Origin: Liopterus haemorrhoidalis
Lineage: Eukaryota; Arthropoda; Insecta; Coleoptera; Dytiscidae
DNA length: 64,000 nucleotides
Reading direction: 5' to 3'
Assembly (NCBI GenBank): GCA_963971575.1
Contig: OZ020620.1
Location: 42,384,924 to 42,448,923 of the forward strand
In this document: positions 60,331-64,000 of the stretch, in pieces
How the letters are laid out: every line of letters begins with the position of its first letter
Numbering within the stretch: the stretch's first letter is position 1
Translations under genes and position numbers: made by a program
Notes under the pieces: model-generated
Told to the model about the DNA's origin: nothing
Seen by the model: the letters and a program-made list of their open reading frames with translations, nothing else
Databases searched by the model: none

Positions 60331-61705
60331 TAGTTAAAACAACAGTTTCCTGCTGCCACCACACCGTACAATTTATAAACTATTTATTAAGGGTGGGATT
60401 TTTAATTAAGTTCAGGTGTTCAAAATTTTATAGGTGAACATAGAAACTACAACAATAATCAGTAATTTCATTATAAAATTAACAATCTTAATGTCACTCA
60501 ATAACAAACAAAAACCATCACTATGGCTGCGCTCACAAAAAAATAACAAACAAATGAATTCAAAGATTTTCCAATATAAAATACTTATTATTGCCAAACA
60601 ACAAACAAATCTTTCCAAATTCCTCGTTTTGAATTGGAAAAAATATTTATATTCTTATCACAAAGACTAATTTGTTGAAAGTATTTTCTATGAATAATAG
60701 GAGAATGAATCATCATAAATGAACGTGTATATCGGCCTTTAAAATACGTAGTTGGCAAGTAATCTTTATACTTTATAAATAACATGGTGTTTATTGTTCA
60801 TTTACAAATTTATGAGTTGGATATTGCAATATATGCCGGTTTTTATATTTATTTACGTTACTTTAGAAAAAAATATTGAAAAAACGTAAGAATTTACTTC
60901 GTTTTGTTGATATTGAGCCTTGGAGACACAGCTTTATCTCTATCGACATGTTTAGTCCCCTTATCTAAAATGACCAGAATTTGAAAACACTGAATGGCAA
61001 CTGGGAAACAGAATGCAGGCTTAAACCGGAACAAATAATGCTCCCTCCCTTCTGCAAAAATAATGATTACTGAGTAAAGTACCTAGCGAGTGGCTAAAAT
61101 CGTTGTTATACGGCAAATGACGCGTCGATCGTACATACCCTCAAAATACCCCGGAAAATTTTTACAAAAAAAAAAACTAATTAATAATAATTTGCACTAA
61201 ATTGTGTTTATAGATTAATTTTGGGGTGGAGAGTTATAAAAACATTGTAAAAAATACTTCCTGCTTAATTTTAGTACAATAATAATGGTCAACCCAAGTC
61301 AGTTTTTTTAAATTAAACAAAAATAAGTAAACAGCAATAGGGTGTTGAAGCCAGCACGCACGGGACAGTTGCTAAATTTTCTTTAATTTTGCAAGCCGGT
61401 GTTGGGAGACAGTTCACGTGAGCCGGTTGTTGGTTTTTGTAGCCGGCTATACTGTGTTATCAAGAAGTAATAATACTTTTCTATGGTAGTTATCATGCAA
61501 TGTGCACGTGATAATTTTGTTGAACTCTCGTCGTTCGTTGGTTGTTGAGCCGTTAAATTTATGCGAGAGCCAATAGGGTGGCAACTTCAATCTTTCACGT
61601 GATTTTATTACTATTTCTGCATTTCGAACAGGGTATAGCATGCACTGGATGTTAAATTTTCTTGAACTTTGCGAACCAGTTGATAAACTCGTTATTAAAA
61701 ATAAC
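60331..61705. other. Region upstream of LARP4B
   Basis: No gene recognised. The LARP4B promoter should lie in its first few hundred bases but shows no clear core element. CACGTGATTTTATTACTATT near 61597 resembles 11500-11520, so old repeats are present. Confidence 0.35.
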
Positions 61706-62574
61706 AATAGGGGATAGGCATGATTTTTTTTAAATTTTTTATTATATTCCTCTTGTTGCATATAAACATAAAAAACAGTTTTTAATTTTTTTTTTAATTT
61801 GAAGTCTTAAAAAAATCATAAATTTATGTAGCGCGCGAAAACGACGTGTGACGTCATACCCTTCTAACTGACACTACTAGTCTACCCAGCGTACATAGTC
61901 TGTTGTGAACTTATTTGTCTGTATAACATTTATGGGTTATGTAAAGTTAGAGTGATTTTAATTAAAATAAAGTTTAATTCTATAAAAACAATTTATACCT
62001 GTTTACCGAATTAAATTTTATATTAAAATATATAAAATATGGAAGATCCAGGCCCCAGTACTTCGAAACATAGTCGAAAATATTGTTTAGTACCAATGTG
62101 CACAAATAGTTCAATTAGAAATCCAAAAAAATAATTTATATCATTACCTGATGACGAAAAACAACAGAAAAGCTATGAGGCGAAATAAAACCGATATTTC
62201 AGAAAAAAGTAAACTTTATGTTTGTGAAGACCATTTTAATGTGAGTACATATATTTTATAAATTATTTTAATAATAAATGCGTGAAAAATTGTTTAAAAA
62301 CAAATACAAAACTCTCAAACAATACAATATAAACACGTAAACATTATGTTTTGTCTGTATCTCTGACGTCAAACCCTTACAGTCTCAGTCGTATCTACTC
62401 GGCAACATACGCGGCGTGGTCGGCTTATTTCAAATTTACAATATTTTAATTAAAAAATTTGGCTATAATATTAATTAAAATGTGATTTTTGTTGTGTTAG
62501 GTGGCATAACTAACATTAAAATGTCAAAAAAATGTAGTTTTAAGGAAATATAAATTTTATGCGTATCCCCTATT
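61706..62574 (+). mobile_element. THAP-bearing element (family A), copy 2, uninterrupted
   Basis: Ends AATAGGGGATAGGCATGA and the inverse of AATAGGGGATACGCATAA. Collinear with 36182-38200 minus the nested family B, and missing some short interior pieces. It shares GCGCGCGAAAACGACGTGTG, TACCCAGCGTACATAGTCTG and GCGTGGTCGGCTTATTTCAA. Encloses the THAP exon remnant at 62039-62240. Confidence 0.7.
62039..62240 (+). pseudogene. THAP zinc-finger exon, decayed (copy 2)
   Basis: Starts MEDPGPSTSKHSRKYCLVPM, then CTNSSIRNPKK, a stop, and FISLPDDEKQQKS. After a frameshift, [20 protein letters not shown] closes the zinc-binding C..H pair, and N|GTGAGT gives an intact-looking splice donor at 62241. The conserved mid-domain Trp is lost in a deletion. 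This is a THAP domain (C2CH DNA-binding fold, as in P-element transposase and THAP9) in ruins. Confidence 0.65.
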
Positions 62575-62724
62575 AAGTATTAAAATCAAACATATTAAAA
62601 CTAGTGCACTTGTTGCCAACGGTGTTGGTAAACACATCATTACCTTAATGTGGAATTTGCTCGACGCCTCTGACTTCTTGCTCTAGCCATACGCCATACT
62701 TCATTCAATTCAAATTGGATCAAC

Positions 62725-63590
62725 CCTAGACATTTCTATATATTATTTTACTCGCAGATTTTTAGAGAATAAATCTGCAAAATATTTTTCATGTCGATCA
62801 TACAATATAAGAGTGTCTAGAGTTTCTTTTTTATGTCTACGAAATCCTAGACATTTCTATATGTTATTTTATCTGCAGATTCTTAGGAAATAAATCTGCA
62901 AAATATTGTTCATATCGATTTAAGTATATAGGGGTGTCTAGAGATTCTTGTTTATGCCTACGAAACCCTAGACATTTCTATATGTAATTATATTCGTAGA
63001 TTGTTAAAGAATAAATCTGCAAAATATTATTCATATCGGTCGAAGGATATAGGAGTGCCTAGAGTTTCTTGTTTATGCCTACGAAACCCTACACATTGCT
63101 ATTGAGAACTGACACGCTCGAATATGCTGTCTGGTGGTCAAATATTGTATTCGACACTCTAGTTGACTTGAACTTATTACGTATATTTTAGTGTTGAATT
63201 TTAGTTAGAACGTCGACAGAAGTTGTGAACAGAATATATTATAGTGTTTTTGACTGTCATTCACGACAGGACAAAGCATATTGACAGCTTAGTACTAGAG
63301 CCAACAGCCATATTGCCTTGGATTACAGCGCCACCACCGGTAATGTCACTTCTCAATATATTATTTTACCCGCAGATTCTTAAAGAATAAATCTTCAAAA
63401 TATTATGAATATCGGTCGAGGGTTTTAGGAGTGTCTACAGTTTTTTGTTTATGCCTACGAAACCCTAGACATTGCTATATATTATTTTACCCGCGGATTC
63501 TTAAAGAATAAATCTTCAAAATATTATGCATATCGGTCGAAGGTTTTAGAAGTGTCTAGAGTTTCTTGTTTATGCCTACGAAATCGGACG
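62725..63590. repeat. ~120 bp minisatellite, 5 units, one interrupted
   Basis: Units run CCCTAGACATTTCTATAT ... CGCAGATT ... AATAAATCTGCAAAATATT ... GTGTCTAGAGTTTCTTG ... TTATGCCTACGAAA, starting near 62728, 62848, 62967, 63087 and 63463. The fourth is split by the element at 63102-63356. Unit-to-unit similarity is high. Confidence 0.85.
63102..63356. mobile_element. TTGAGAA-ended element inside the minisatellite
   Basis: Ends TTGAGAACTGACAC and the inverse of TTGAGAAGTGACAT. Removing it joins CATTGCTA to TATATTATTTTACC, which equals the neighbouring unit exactly, so no extra target bases are visible. A truncated copy is at 383-556 and a relative at 43794-44060. 255 bp, non-coding. Confidence 0.8.
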
Positions 63591-63879
63591 AATCATCGTG
63601 AATGCTCAAACGGACGGGATAAGCTCATTATTATATAGGGATTAAAAAATTATTACGCATTATTTTACATAGAACCGTTATTGTAAGAAATAAGTCGGGG
63701 AGCTGCTGTCTGGGCTTTCGATTCGCGAACGCATCTAAAGTCCGTTCAAACGTTCGAATGTAGTATTGCTCTTAGGGCAAATGAGAGTGGGCAAATGAAA
63801 GTGTCCAATGTTAGGGTGACCATTCGTCCCGAATTTTGATTGGGTGTCCCGCATTGTAACTTTTGATTTCTTAACTTGT

Positions 63880-64000
63880 ATTTGGGAGATGAGGACTTTT
63901 TTTTTGCTCTTCACTTGGATTTGGGAGGTGAGGACCTTTTGGTTTTTTGCTCTTCACTTGGATTTGGGAGTTGAGGACCTTTTTTTTGCTCTTCACTTGG
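63880..64000 (+). repeat. ~45 bp tandem array running off the window
   Basis: Three or more units of ACTTGGATTTGGGAGGTGAG, then GACCTTTTTTTTGCTCTTC. A single unit core is also present at 1799-1835 in COG6 intron 7. Just before it, GGGTGACCATTCGTCCCG (63815) looks like the start of a hAT-type element. Confidence 0.8.

Noticed and set aside
61447..61761. 104-codon minus-strand frame
   Set aside because: It runs into the end of the THAP-bearing repeat and has no recognisable domain; probably chance.
62725..63590. CRISPR-like array
   Set aside because: The repeats are contiguous ~120 bp tandem units in a eukaryotic genome, without short repeats and unique spacers.

Overview
The window is nuclear DNA of an arthropod, most likely an insect. 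It is AT-rich, its genes are interrupted by GT-AG introns (the smallest 52-56 bp), it has no operon structure, and it is very densely packed with non-autonomous DNA transposons. The order of insect cannot be told from the sequence.

Only two cellular genes were recognised, both on the minus strand. COG6 (conserved oligomeric Golgi complex subunit 6) is complete at 907-4882 in nine coding exons giving 631 residues. The La-related protein LARP4/4B is complete at 35819-59621 in nine coding exons giving 797 residues, with a non-coding first exon near 60231-60330. For both genes every exon junction was placed by GT/AG sites and reading-frame phase, and the joined frames stay open from ATG to stop. 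The two genes act in unrelated processes (Golgi vesicle tethering; poly(A)-linked mRNA binding), so nothing suggests a joint function.

Between them lies about 31 kb (4.9-35.8 kb) with no recognised cellular gene. It is a mosaic of elements with terminal inverted repeats (TIRs) and target-site duplications (TSDs): PIF/Harbinger-like (TTA/TAA), hAT-like (8 bp), Tc1/mariner-like (TA), long foldbacks, degenerate tandem repeats and decayed transposase remnants. The LARP4B introns are equally full. They hold two DUF4817/DDE transposase wrecks, a Tigger-like element 51 bp from a splice donor, TGTC-bearing elements with a tRNA-like segment, and an element carrying a decayed THAP zinc-finger exon. The right end (61.7-64 kb), upstream of LARP4B, has a second copy of the THAP element, a ~120 bp minisatellite interrupted by a small transposon, and another short tandem array.

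The most useful information is the set of nested insertions for which a second copy in the same window supplies the empty site (13.0 versus 33.5 kb, 36.2 versus 61.7 kb, 52.0 versus 56.4 kb). Together they give a relative insertion history.
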